This document shows, in pieces, positions 24,701-27,805 of a stretch of DNA of 64,000 nucleotides. A model generated the notes under the pieces. It searched no databases. It worked only from the letters and a program-made list of their open reading frames with translations, and was not told the origin of the DNA. A program made the translations under genes and the position numbers. The first letter of the stretch is position 1, and the number at the start of each line of letters is the position of its first letter. The DNA comes from DAOVFN01 sp964484305 (GTDB lineage: Archaea; Aenigmatarchaeota; Aenigmatarchaeia; QMZP01): NCBI GenBank assembly GCA_964484305.1, contig CAZAEI010000002.1, positions 33,647 to 97,646 of the forward strand, given 5' to 3'.

Positions 24701-26528
24701 TCCAGTTGAAGTCCCAGGTATCGGACTGGATATTTATGAGCGAGCCGTTGCCTGACCCTGCGGAGAAGCCGTAGCCGTCTTTGTTGTTGACCTTCTTGTC
24801 GCTAGTTTCATTTACGACCGAGTCATTCACTATGAAGTCAACGTACGATGTGTATGTGGCGCAGTCGTCGCTCACGGTGAAGACATCGGTTACGTAGTTT
24901 TCTCCATTGGAGTAGTTTATCTGGATGGCCTGCATGTAATCGTATATGTTGCTGAGCGTCCTGTTATCGGTGACCGTTATGTTGCCGCCGTAGAAATACA
25001 CGGGCCTCACGGTAGTGCTTGAATAAGCAGAGTCGAATGTGACAAGTCCTGTTTCATAATCAACACTATAATTGGCCTTTGGTATAAGACTTGAAGGGAT
25101 AAACCTCGTGGCACTCCAGCCTGTCACGTCAAGCATCTGGAGGTGCTCTGATTGCGTAACCGGGTAATTGTCGAGCTGTATCGCATCATTGCCATCAGGA
25201 GTCTGGTCCTCTGAAGTAGAGCTGTAAAAATGGCCCGGAGGATTGTAGGTTATTCCTGTCTGGCTGTATGCATTGCTTTCATTCAGCGCCGTACAGAGAT
25301 TGTCATAAAGAACCGTCTGCAACGTAACGGGGGCTTCCATCGAGATTAGCGTCTTTGAATACTTGTAGCCATACTTTCTCACATAGAATTCATGAGGCGT
25401 GTAATCAGCTTTCCGTATATCAGTATCTGCATAAACGTGCAATCTCCTGAAATCCAGAATCTGTTCTTCTATTGTGCCATTAGGATATGTTTCATTGATG
25501 CCAACGAGGTTGCCGTAGAGATCTCTCGACATGGCTGTAGCATTTTCTATTTTGCTGCCGTAGAGGTCACCCAGTTCTATATTGAATGAACTCTGCCTTA
25601 AGACGTATGTGTTGTCAGTGGTTCCGGAACCCTGCAGGTCCATTGTGGTCTCATCAATCACGGAGTCGATGGCTATGAGATAATGGTTGTTCAACCCGAC
25701 ATCATAGGTATTGTCATAACCAAAATAGCCCCTCACCGCGCCACTGGAGTGCCAGCATTGTACACCCCTGTCTGCGTCATGCACCAGAAGATTATTGAAC
25801 GGGGTTTCTGCCATCCCCATCAGCTCTATGGCGGCAAATCCGTTATAGAACGCGTAGTCATTCACGCTGGCATTGGAGCCAAAATAAAAAATACCATGAT
25901 CGGGGTCTTTAGAAGCCGACTGGTAAGTAACTCTATTAACTTCACCATAAGTGTTCAAATCAGCGTATGGGCCTGTGTCAATGGCATTAAAATCATCCGC
26001 GGTGTCTAAAATAGTTGCTACGGTATCATAGAACTTCAGGGAGTTGTCGGTACTGCTGGCACCTCCGCAAATGGCACCTGTATGGCCCGTGGTTGCTCCG
26101 TTTCCGCAATAGTTTGATGTCAGGTCAAATTCAAGAGAGCTTCCGGACTGGGGCATGCCGGAAGCGGTAAGCTCACCGAACTGTATTGTACTACCGGTAT
26201 TTACTTCTATGTATGCATCATCAAGGAGAATGTGCTCGTTGGTGGACTTGAAGTACGTGGGATTGGTGCCTGACTCGTCGCCTATCTCAAGATTCACGTG
26301 GAGTTCGTAATAGTTTTGGCTCCCCGGCCTGGTTATATAGGTATCTGAGCAGGCAAGGTCGATATCATAGAACGTACAGGCGTTGGCCTCATCAATTGCA
26401 TCATCGCACGGGTCACTGCCGCCATCGGCCTCAATCCTGATTGGCGTAGTGCAGTCTATGTCTGCCTTTACCGTGACCGGGAGGTAGAGTAGAAGGAATA
26501 TGAGTATCAGGAGGTATTTCTCTTTCAT
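1..26528 (-). CDS. Giant modular surface protein (3' end beyond window; at least 8,842 codons)
   Basis: The minus-strand frame starting at ATG 26528 runs without a stop to the left edge, so the C-terminus is missing. The start is supported by a GGAGGTG Shine-Dalgarno site 8 nt upstream and by an ATGA overlap with the preceding gene. The N-terminus (MKEKYLLILIFLLLYLPVTV) is a signal peptide. Residues ~25-1500 are beta-rich, with asparagine-rich stretches resembling a parallel beta-helix and Ig-like segments. After that come about 20 modules of roughly 330 residues, each with a GWG..NFTV..D.D segment, paired cysteines (CxxC), a YxKFNATD motif, an NRSG segment and GYYN or GWYN motifs. N-x-S/T sequons are very dense. 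Known surface-layer and adhesin proteins are built this way; no catalytic motif is seen. The product is inferred to be a secreted, glycosylated structural protein or adhesin. Anchoring cannot be judged without the C-terminus. Confidence 0.9.
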   Translation of the reverse strand, partial: MKEKYLLILIFLLLYLPVTVKADIDCTTPIRIEADGGSDPCDDAIDEANACTFYDIDLACSDTYITRPGSQNYYELHVNLEIGDESGTNPTYFKSTNEHILLDDAYIEVNTGSTIQFGELTASGMPQSGSSLEFDLTSNYCGNGATTGHTGAICGGASSTDNSLKFYDTVATILDTADDFNAIDTGPYADLNTYGEVNRVTYQSASKDPDHGIFYFGSNASVNDYAFYNGFAAIELMGMAETPFNNLLVHDADRGVQCWHSSGAVRGYFGYDNTYDVGLNNHYLIAIDSVIDETTMDLQGSGTTDNTYVLRQSSFNIELGDLYGSKIENATAMSRDLYGNLVGINETYPNGTIEEQILDFRRLHVYADTDIRKADYTPHEFYVRKYGYKYSKTLISMEAPVTLQTVLYDNLCTALNESNAYSQTGITYNPPGHFYSSTSEDQTPDGNDAIQLDNYPVTQSEHLQMLDVTGWSATRFIPSSLIPKANYSVDYETGLVTFDSAYSSTTVRPVYFYGGNITVTDNRTLSNIYDYMQAIQINYSNGENYVTDVFTVSDDCATYTSYVDFIVNDSVVNETSDKKVNNKDGYGFSAGSGNGSLINIQSDTWDFNWKADNGTLFRKYTLDVTVSDSEGAPIENATVQLNDTSGNTIFEINTSADGTITQQAVTYAEYNYTGNVTYSPFRLTVTKYPYNVYSVPVALDRKTEIDVPLSLPCDVDLDYEFEVASGHNVNTNRSADAENLTLEVLVRYATTYNETEDQESGEIQKKAAQESSTYYTMDSSGDEDIISGVSVSGDYTDTQTYDKSFRVINETTSGGAVPAYKDSESDGFDENSAGNDVVITVPASALVGDLMVAIVATDDNTPALTITPPSTETWTLEESGSMPIDGTVASSAPAVWIYTKAVSQDDEDNAGSKTYTWSWTGSEEQLGIILLYENVGDWGQFATNLLTGTRVSIDAPSVTTTTDNELVLHCAFKDGYVIFSGLPSGTSRFNNYCGPANDGAAAFACVEETFINPPNTTGTKTFTLEINEANGYTFSIESSGAGSSVLNVTYIIDDIAAGYEYYYLNVSANSSAATEENFTVYAYSTEVGNITSSETNMTLDVTALISGGELNVTFMDTDQDSDADTDTLGIDLIHVLAYTPLIDDEGVTGWTTYSDVIPELPSQTYNISVIVNVSDYNDTGSTAEGNNDPDLQVQFWNGSDWIDGSVNFSVSGTGNATAWTTDSTVLAAWETPANSDIRIRGIDFDYYDDGNIDEINWTEVWIRMNIGGTVGAGKDVKLYITKVGSGTGATWDSGRTLTTNASGYINYSFFPDCDNASTPLVNEEYEVGAHDWYVIVTTEEDPDLCEDDQSSTWNFNVTGTLQNFIDLPDGSENYTAADTILIQGYTQNYCGEPITLNTTTQVTFNLSNQDESYDTNCTVIDPIGANVYKCNWNPDQETPYGYYNVSMRSDYPNYYENLTIKQPPETFYLTTSPSLTEANATPRQDSWALEHNFSVRIADNLDDTVNVTLQEQILGQSWYDVESRNCTNCSDNAEGYTTFDFNKTYPCSGYAGQWMKFRFRAYDSEGNTIYTDSVTQYYGEDDTFELQKSDVNVTYIYGNETKAQPTQPTEFGVQVYDLDNLSRTFSGYETPLVKFDVTTNGAGSSLVMINSSLTNSSGHANVTFLPDGQFYDGNQTWYGYIGSDDACYRYNKTENLTVEIELNWPPRYENETINGYVGEESTSVSQGWGEGWTFNVTVYDPESDTVDVELQLNTGSGWFKLDNQTCTECSYWETKNFTISLDCGNVSSLAQYRFIITDNESNQNTTTARSFTTEEDDVTYLVIWGHENVTNRSADLLNLSLHVRIMDENGSYAQPNTTMYITKVGTGGGASWDSGHLLTANDTGEVLYDFFPECDNASTPTENEEYEVGLHEWYVKVEDSNTCYKATQSSTYNFTVYGSLYPAIDLPDGSQNFSIGEIVLLQGFIENYCEEPMAVNTSTQISYMLNTTDYGDYCSPISRIGANVYKCNWLPWQEAEYGYYNVTMWANYSYYYENTTISPDIFYLTTSPILKAGNVTPRISSWETEFNFTVNVSDNKGDTVNVTLQYQVVGQGWQDYTTQSCTNCSDNGALNYTQLNWSLTLPCSGYAGSYMKFRFNATDEEGNMKISDPINPGQYVDNDDTFQAEKSDVNVTYVYGNESYTSLTTSTEFGVQVYDLDNLSRTFSGYETPLVKFDVTTNGAGSSLVMINSSLTNSSGHANVTFLPDGQFYDGNQTWYGYIGSDDACYRYNKTENLTVEIELNWPPRYENETINGYVGEESTSVSQGWGEGWTFNVTVYDPESDTVDVELQLNTGSGWFKLDNQTCTECSYWETKNFTISLDCGNVSSLAQYRFIITDNESNQNTTTARSFTTEEDDVTYLVIWGHENVTNRSADLLNLSLHVRIMDENGSYAQPNTTMYITKVGTGGGASWDSGHLLTANDTGEVLYDFFPECDNASTPTENEEYEVGLHEWYVKVEDSNTCYKATQSSTYNFTVYGSLYPAIDLPDGSQNFSIGEIVLLQGFIENYCEEPMAVNTSTQISYMLNTTDYGDYCSPISRIGANVYKCNWLPWQEAEYGYYNVTMWANYSYYYENTTISPDIFYLTTSPILKAGNVTPRSGPWSGNFNFTVNVSDNLGDTVNVTLQYQVVGQGWQDYSTQSCTNCSDNGALNYTELNWTGVTYPCSGYAGQLMKFRFNATDEEGNMKISDPINPGQYVNNDDTFQIQKDNVSIIYISGNNTNSSLSIPAEFIVRLYNNDKQTYDLSPASTVTFNVTTNGEGGDYTTAGTNTTNATGYATFYFLPDDYYITGIQDWIAYVSTTETCYSYNVTDVQKVNTQVHAPLLENENVSMLSGGWGYEWNFSVDVYDEYDNVTVQLWRSTFPVGAPWTLMDEDYYNNSGNWETLNFTPQFTCDNIGLWYYKFNATDEYQNSNTTTPSSYRNFTITQDPVVFEYQQGDDSTANRSGDQTDTLILRIWDGNGTELLDFNVTFYVETNSYEYDSGINITTNSSGHAVYDFNASCTPTRYEVGVQNWKAETDGYRCYADNSSTEYDLTVMGDFNVSFDWPLEENKTVGDRIRFEASIWDDCQAELGGATVRFNASGLTEDECSAVTSPVTGYYKCSETPQGLDTTGYRQGWYNATLNATKDYYYMNETVKTNMSNGGFFYLYIYPLLEDPAVVPTSEGWSRKFNFSVNVTDDPLDNVTVQLWHSSSGGTGGEWLQLDGDLYCEDCNDTVLNWTDINFSCSYKGTVNFKFNASDIDVKTDSEESSFTVEADDVIVEYGGSGNDTEINRSADTITLSTKVNDTDANEYVPSGVYGRLWVTTDGSAYSDLGLITTDADGFFNETFPPGGDECDYDVGIQKWKMQTSDTCYASQNSSEHYVAVYGDLYADIIQPTGLQQFSESETVPIVLKGNLTDDCSQGVSNAEVNFRLDGPMTYWCPESGYVTNLTGSIYQCDWNSSGKAGGDYNITMFAYKSYHNNDTDLEEDAFHLSVPIQILNEMAIPDTPDDAPWGRNYTFSVNVTHINDVYLCLWERPAGLSFTEVECRNVTVPTGKTELFYHQYSVSDYDTSATREWKFNASERDTGASPQTTSTHTLTLTPDNLTMGTLYDEDGKPEVFVEAPSHMVEDLGNCPSGRYQHIIVFNDEEDPVNVTGMVFFEGDPSETTSMMETGATFSVHSYSESAAPDYANRDSGDLYWYEWGWSNGTIGVTIQPGEYHVFWAQVTPLGEQSFPYRPIGSGYYNSTVYLGDGQAVGSGNYDMGMLPDHGGALHFRLDLEQGDSLLSDEDSDYCSSPYNWFTRENRTANRSDILDVLIPVWLEAENSGRGEILSFSTNVTFPRGWNYILGTAKVNGRGVQKITHYLINGVDRLVWTFDGDDPSWIDQYKDNQSMGQAYLTFQVKSACPYEGAYVWEINATNIQQEDYDENHTDYVNLTTFCFAPNREDTPKNTQVERQGSATTPLFVDVFDIILGEYADSSTTEQVFYNVTTDGSVYTNQHQGGEMKVLTTDSAPHMYANFSFNPGCSPFYQAGVQNWFAYTKSDAYDYHKDNVNSSSIYNVTIIGQLEPNITIPYGDYLKGETINITVDVVGDCNEDITTATINVTLKSQDTLNTYECTNVTNWGGGSYSCYWNSSVIGFDYANYTIYANASDVAYYNNGTDIETDAFSVNPPVSKINVTAMYVPDEIFQNRSFVVNATVTVTEKASEQVNATLEVPLDWQVLPSRTQNLSAMGIDDSKDVGWEVYVNSSYEVSYVINVSVNNTEEQEDRNITTVLAYRFLDLGCPASAIHYNTSGDSEDDVTTQFCSVDVTLGASLDDSSLEADLTAGQEPEESVEAAWPCEGGDYRIGNLTAYWEGSSGPSRARVYAYNGTDWFNVLHSQDIGDNAEEQPVSIMQNQIAPNGTGYCIIRIENAGGNGLMLDALFLQLYYRPSVSVIDIKPAIAGDETSGMEKGDGNLNVTVRVQNTLNASYTVNITLNITNSSGGVIYSQTQTDVPLDKGTTVYENFTEIDTSSWGSGTKYLNAFVDYNSSQAKRREQFEFRNVSFSVLGPDYMCPSTTEELNVTVSHLFADRVYYNISVSVPAGWTVSPQYQEANLTSTSSFYFNLTSSGSPTGSSLVNTTVSYTYPDSYAKSIEHEKTIINDYVPILEVTRESPASLSNYTDFDVRLFVHNKGCVPAYDVRLNETTPYGWTVYDASINLGGTLNGQIISWDLGEIGVNFYKNPSYTIKAHFLEDQVGPFYWNSTWKDNVSSSYQANQTLYFRVRTKWEEHMRFELNTSSFEGRSAELNATTNYTLIIENVGEASSAGDWNATLYIPPSCTPDYLGGGSWDSGNRTISWNVSSDLAQGQTQKFNFSMNCTETGPLVLLAAAISDQRGEASYYNSTNYNCSGRSCFSQNTHTFQNPGMPYESLSELDFLINYTRTGSNMTIGESIVNMTGDTGYVIPVWQNFTFNESSGELWVNRTVTDDESSEFNNQQHQIGVYSHSDATMQADGSIIIKQISYSWKYGKKFNEQEGLFLKVKPIHYPLLENPDVNPYSVGWGEGHNFTVDVYDSGDNVTVYLWEAFSASGPWTLKDSQLYSSPGSWATLNFTEHHNCSEVGTKYYKFNATDEFGYSNETSSGSFYIDYDDLVITEIQGDGSVANRSGSQIDTLILYLQDENGSFIYDVNITFYVTTSGFNWDDGTNEPTNDTGYATYDFDAKCSSPKYEVGSHQWKGEVTGQSCYNDKVSSLYDMTIMGDLNVTLLDPSNTNYTEGDTVTFYGYLTNDCDDLLQGYPLEFRPWHDTYIEYLDAENLPGGYYRYYWSTLGGKPGGWYNITINATELTQDTYYSDQKDYIYPNVTEPIHAFYLEIAPRLREANVTPRQDGWSYQRNFTVNASDEAEDTLTAYAWQRESTGEWEQITPSRQCTSCDNATMNWSASYTCSDLTGETATMYFKFNATDGTLSYTTSVASGDYVGDDNSFILERQDVILEHSYGDETAVNRTGPGSATPLILNVTDTDRNQVAYPPAATVVFNITTDAGPGFLLEGSNTTNDTGEVTYYFNPNCSYHVGKQYWQGFTQDGCYKTNQSGTFNVTVIGNIVLSASAENSTYHQEENITVWINVTDDCGTFISVSFLNVTLRYNESIAYNCTNLYEWNTGNYSCNWSTTKQDVTGYYDIVMEASNPPNYNNGTKEEIHDFMLISYENNNPMLSNENVIPEGWGTLTNFSVDVEDPDFDNVTVWLWEGDSGSGPFTLIDSQTCWDCEPGETLNFSTYHNCQDAQAPKYYKFNASDAQGGTDSTPTNQFQVEPDNVTVYVREGSLAQVNRSLDQLSTVVIIQVYDSDNLTYVGQDVNTSLFVAYSGTSYDSGLTNTTNSSGHARFYFNPNCSYTVGDRNWIAGTYGDQCYDDETNSPPQTMRIYGDLVINFTNISCPGGFCFDGDNVTIRANLSDECGTLLNESNAIINVTHDTYNSECDVNDEGDGYYNCTREVAGTPGGWYAVHARVDRGFHNPEYIVNSTGFFHQIGPYLYAEQVTPSNVPWGNNPAKSTFTFNINVSDDDDNITLRLYMTKTPPDWGLPKDSQSVQDYLNQTVTLSEQFTACADVGTWYWKINVSDTSDLNDTTSGSDTVEVTNVNVTFSILQGNDSVVQRYGSNKTLLHVRVINNYTGGVEGMPGNTGYFWVTTTTGGEFSQNHQDGLMTNTTKNDGNLTMYFNPGCSGPHYWAGPQEWKAGVTFSSCYNNANSSEFNVNITGILTPNITYPIGVIPFLKGDPVPIWGDVEDDCGPISGIDVDFSIDNFWTPPAPNDWANGSYNTTWDSTEGSIGRHDVNMTVTNESYDVNQDWEEDALILVVKPQLRNPFTDVGIGGADGWGHNFTFKVEYCDQDGEDTVNISLWVSSSTLGPWTFIDSTDVSGCTWSNVTFHHNFSCQDYLENIQYFRFVANDTYNYSNETQSQLFHLQRDNVSLYSYYTSASQVSREGDETIFFSIFVNDTDRGGDVGAGVNGSFWVSINSTTGLLDSGHPRETNISGALNYTFNATCDYPTGSQYWFSGALDDQCYDDENDTTQHYFDILGQLKLSLDQPPNMSEFNVTDDILMNWTVFGDCESNISGVTNTVEIYQPLNDSYCSGWNEEPNGVYNCTWNSTSQPEGNWTINITAERGTYNSNETSWLYRFWLENRDPVSSQATADPMSGGWGATYMYNITIDDPEADETVCTLYTNTTGSGWVERGYDVVQWTGNCTILVSDFISDDMGPTQFRFRINDTFNLYETDNLTGPALSEDNVTVTFIHGNHTGGSEGSVQRSGQDYTNLIVNVYDEDRGNYPQGVNVTFWITYSGTSKDSGNTTTTDSSGNATDSFDPGCGPKYGVGNQTWLAGITDSSYINKNTTDNYTVYITGSLTNQVQIPNGTEHLRGTNVTVRANVTDDCQDVITGAGVTYQMRNVSLYECVYKSEEGSGWYNCSFNTSDMEPMGYNLTVNSSKTDHASESLTLEYVETETSFWVETEPCMSGVVAIPWVGGWSETFNFTVNVTDEDYDQVIVYGYFRTEEPAQGSWNPLGAGSDSGSGINWTAFFQHQFGPGYVSTILSVMFNATEDDEWWFNTTPVNFTVEEDDVNYTHTQGNETTVNRVGNDNKTLIIYVWDQDDPAHPPASTNNPEGRFWITTNASDPGSWDSGTSRQVNDTGYIKYEFNPDGSCTYGVGKQLWKVGLTTSSQYYKESNSSETWNITITSEFTPDLITPLNKSFRKGIDPVLLSANLTDLASGCGLVSDANVSFYIHRSGYSDYYCQAAETSNPGIYNCTIPAAETNNPGWVYGWYNMTINASREFYANISETFNDTFYIGSDPVLSITGTGVTPFSEGWGRTFNFTVDVYDLDGNNVTVRLYKKLFSESDYTHLQTKECAPCSSDQYNPTVMTFVVDTFTCSDIGSSNFKFNATDTHDFTDESDIKSFTVQKDSVNYQARTQNNTDTVRQGTDTILISYYVYDTDRGNLALPADVNGTVYVTSNEWDWGNPLYNQTNDTGHLNYYLDTNCSHKFGYHIFSTRIENDDCYNPDSEMFWPGNRTFNVYGQLLNNIDLPAYQEPFNVTDPVPVRLNTTSDCSLDRPDEAIINNSYITIQVISPYGIWHDCTPVENETDPTQGYYNCTWDSTDHREGWWSIQLNSSRAYFNDNRTHLQDWFQLENLNSTWSQQQVVPQADGWTRPFNFSVNITDPDSDTVNCSLYINRYDGQGWVFRGNMTLHDPSGVVGQTCWVELRDFTGDDIGENTYMFYIQNGEPSNYFNTTNYTGPTLEVANTSIAFITPNGTTVNMTGDTELLTVLVNDTDNYTLQNWFPPGVNVTFWVTYNDSSLNVTLNQTNQTGHANYLFEPDCSFSIGPQEWWANVTDSHYEMNTTGHNLTIYIYEELAIQVEQPLGIEYLNGTNVTFRFNITEYSCGRNVTGVDLSRLNITAIHEDTGQNFTCDYKSEEGQGWYNCSMNTSGLPAQEYTVMIIAGKDYYNDVNETHEYAESTSGFFVESEPVLTEPTMNSTDYDGDTGANGSYMEPRNLSVRVTDPDGDNVNVYFYRRMWTGSGWDDWTEIGMSWCSSCNNSLVYYYDSYVYSYEYHLGTWQYKANCSDQANYPRSGGVSYSDEVGPFNYTVEKNDINITVYDGDGAWLWRNGSAYYVLSTKVKNVDDNFQELAGGEANGTVYITKDHANLENVTDPGNPPKNTNYGFFNYSFHPDGDDDATSNCEYDIGVQKWRVFVHNNQRYKDENSSLLNITLRTFLNGTIHSPIDLAPYVQEAGINITFNFSLFDECLDPVAGANEKNITLDGPANYFITNSTIDDEGDGHYTHNRSASDTAQTPPNYNTTAQAWKQYYEMVTLYANDSFTVGTRPQLQYINPIVDPSVDGWGYQSGFSFFAQCKDADNDVMNVTLWKRATPNDEWGLLDYNSCQGTNWQNDATFTITTFDCGDISPSGWHSQFKINATDEDGYGVELGPQNFTVQSDNVTVIQKQGYGVDVYRNGSGGPGVELFQVLINDTDAGNVPVPQGVNGTFWITSTGSDFDTEWTNTTNGQGYLNLYFNPNCFYKFGAQQWIGGVWNDQCYDVENSTSQAFNVYGQLLNNIDLPAYQEPFNVTDPVPVRLNTTSDCSLDRPDEAIINNSYITIQVISPYGIWHDCTPVENETDPTQGYYNCTWDSTDHREGWWSIQLNSSRAYFNDNRTHLQDWFQLENLNSTWSQQQVVPQADGWTRPFNFSVNITDPDSDTVNCSLYINRYDGQGWVFRGNMTLHDPSGVVGQTCWVELRDFTGDDIGENTYMFYIQNGEPSNYFNTTNYTGPTLEVANTSI
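3106..3809 (-). repeat. Direct repeat copy B of the 3,105-bp-offset duplication
   Basis: This is the second copy of the 1-704 sequence, lying inside the giant gene. It is apparently base-identical, in contrast to neighbouring modules, which share only motifs. That points to very recent duplication or gene conversion. Confidence 0.9.
11350..14250 (-). other. Non-repetitive segment between the two module arrays
   Basis: This roughly 970-residue stretch does not follow the module pattern. It lacks the regularly spaced CxxC and KFNATD motifs. It contains segments like those of CARDB/NEW3-type adhesion domains, for example a VRVQNTLNASYTVNITLNIT-like strand pattern and several PAGW or PYGWT turns. 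Family membership is inferred from pattern only. It divides the array into ~9 modules on the N-terminal side and at least 11 on the C-terminal side. Confidence 0.5.
18664..19961 (-). repeat. Direct repeat copy 1 (1,298 bp) of a 1,734-bp-offset duplication
   Basis: This block matches 20398-21695 at all positions I spot-checked. Mismatches begin at 18663 (c versus g) and 19962 (a versus g). The offset of 1,734 bp is 578 codons, in frame. Flanking sequence outside the exact block (for example 18300-18660 versus 20040-20395) is similar but diverged, so an older two-module repeat has been partly homogenised. Confidence 0.9.
20398..21695 (-). repeat. Direct repeat copy 2 (1,298 bp) of the 1,734-bp-offset duplication
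   Basis: Second copy of 18664-19961. Only the last 436 bp of the 1,734-bp period differ between copies, which localises the recent exchange within the coding repeat. Confidence 0.9.
22000..26528 (-). other. N-terminal non-modular region of the giant protein
   Basis: This segment encodes about residues 1-1500. After the signal peptide there is a stretch rich in short hydrophobic/asparagine alternations that could form a right-handed parallel beta-helix, then several beta-sandwich-like segments (for example YTWSWTGSEEQLGIILLY near 23.8 kb) that do not follow the later module pattern. Base composition is less GC-rich in its first ~1.5 kb than in the rest of the gene. The right-hand boundary is exact; the left boundary is approximate. 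Confidence 0.55.
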
Positions 26529-27805
26529 GTTCGCACCTCCAGCTTCTGGCACAGGGAGGCGTCCGCGCACTCGTAGGCAACATCCTCCCTTTCAAGGGCA
26601 TGCATAACGACTGCGTTTTCCGGGAGCCTGAGTGTTGTGGTCGGGACCGGTGCCTGAACGTCAAGGGTCTGGAGCTGGCCCCTGCTGAGCATCTCTGTGC
26701 CAACCCCCCTGGTTGCCTGAACTTCAGGTGTCTGGGGCTGTTCATTGCTGATTCTCTGTATATCGAACCTCCAGCCGTCAAAAACAGAATCATCGTGCAG
26801 GTAGATGTTGTTCTCTGATGTGCTGAACACCTTGTACTTGGTCTCGTACATGGCCAGCCTGCCGCCTGCGTTGACCTTGATGGCCGAGCTGTGGTCGAGC
26901 TGGTCCTGCTCGGAAACGTTGACGTCAATCATCGGCCCGCCGTAGCCGTAACCGCCCTGCTCATCGGTGAACAGGCCGAACTGGAGGCCTGCGAGCGGCA
27001 TGACCTCCCAGGGCTTCAGGATATTGATGTGCTCAAAGCTTGACACGAACCATGTCTCGTTCAGGCCGTCCCCTATCATCAGGCCGGAATGTACGATGAA
27101 GAAGCTGCCGTAATTCTCGATTCTGCTCCAGTTGTTCTCCTTGTCGGTGTCATAGATGTCGGAGAGCGTGCAGGGGTTTTCTGTGGTGCAGCGTTCATTG
27201 TTTCCGACTATCGTTATTGTGTCAGTTTCCGGGTCGTATGATATCCCGCTTGGGGTTTGGTAAACCTCATCCCCGGATGGGATGACCTCTATGCCTGCCT
27301 GCTCCTGGGAGGGGTTCAGGAAACCCCTGCCGTTGAAGGCAACCGAGAGAGTGTGGATTCCTGAAAGGTCAGTGAGATGAATGTTTAGGGTGGCGTGGCC
27401 TGAGGTGTCTGTTAATTTTGACCCAATCAAATTGCCATCAAGGTAGAACTCCGTTTCAGCATCAGGAAGGGTATCGCCGTTATCCAGAAAGAGTGTGACG
27501 GGAAGGTCCAGGGTTTCGTTGTCATAGAAAACAGTTCTTTCGAGGGGGAGTTCGATTGCGGTGTTTGCCCGGATTTCTATGGTTCCGGCTGCCTCTATCG
27601 TTATAGTCTGAGAAGAAGGTTGGGTTATGTTCTCGAATTCTCCACCGGAGAGGTTGGCCAGGAAGTCGCCTGTGAGATTGGTGATGTTGGTGGCGTTCTG
27701 GGCAATCACCACCCCAGAGACCAGGAGCAGAAAAATGGCCCCTATCAGCACCTCTGACTGTGCAAGGCTGCTCTTCATCCCGTGCCTGTCTCTCTGGCTA
27801 TTCAA
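26525..27805 (-). CDS. Exported protein with pilin-like N-terminus, co-operonic with the giant gene
   Basis: The product is 426 residues if it starts at TTG 27805. That start has a GGTGAGG Shine-Dalgarno site 5 nt upstream; ATG 27778 is an alternative with a weaker site. The N-terminus has charged residues, then SSLAQSEVLIGAIFLLLVSG, resembling a class III (type IV pilin-like) signal or a signal anchor. The rest is beta-rich and sequon-rich, with an Ig-like segment (about residues 90-160) and a glycine/tyrosine-rich GGYGYGGP stretch near residue 290. No enzyme motif is recognised. It overlaps the upstream gene by 8 nt and the giant gene by ATGA, so the three are probably translated together. 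It may be a partner or minor subunit of the giant surface protein; this is inference from context. Confidence 0.8.
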   Translation of the reverse strand: MNSQRDRHGMKSSLAQSEVLIGAIFLLLVSGVVIAQNATNITNLTGDFLANLSGGEFENITQPSSQTITIEAAGTIEIRANTAIELPLERTVFYDNETLDLPVTLFLDNGDTLPDAETEFYLDGNLIGSKLTDTSGHATLNIHLTDLSGIHTLSVAFNGRGFLNPSQEQAGIEVIPSGDEVYQTPSGISYDPETDTITIVGNNERCTTENPCTLSDIYDTDKENNWSRIENYGSFFIVHSGLMIGDGLNETWFVSSFEHINILKPWEVMPLAGLQFGLFTDEQGGYGYGGPMIDVNVSEQDQLDHSSAIKVNAGGRLAMYETKYKVFSTSENNIYLHDDSVFDGWRFDIQRISNEQPQTPEVQATRGVGTEMLSRGQLQTLDVQAPVPTTTLRLPENAVVMHALEREDVAYECADASLCQKLEVRT

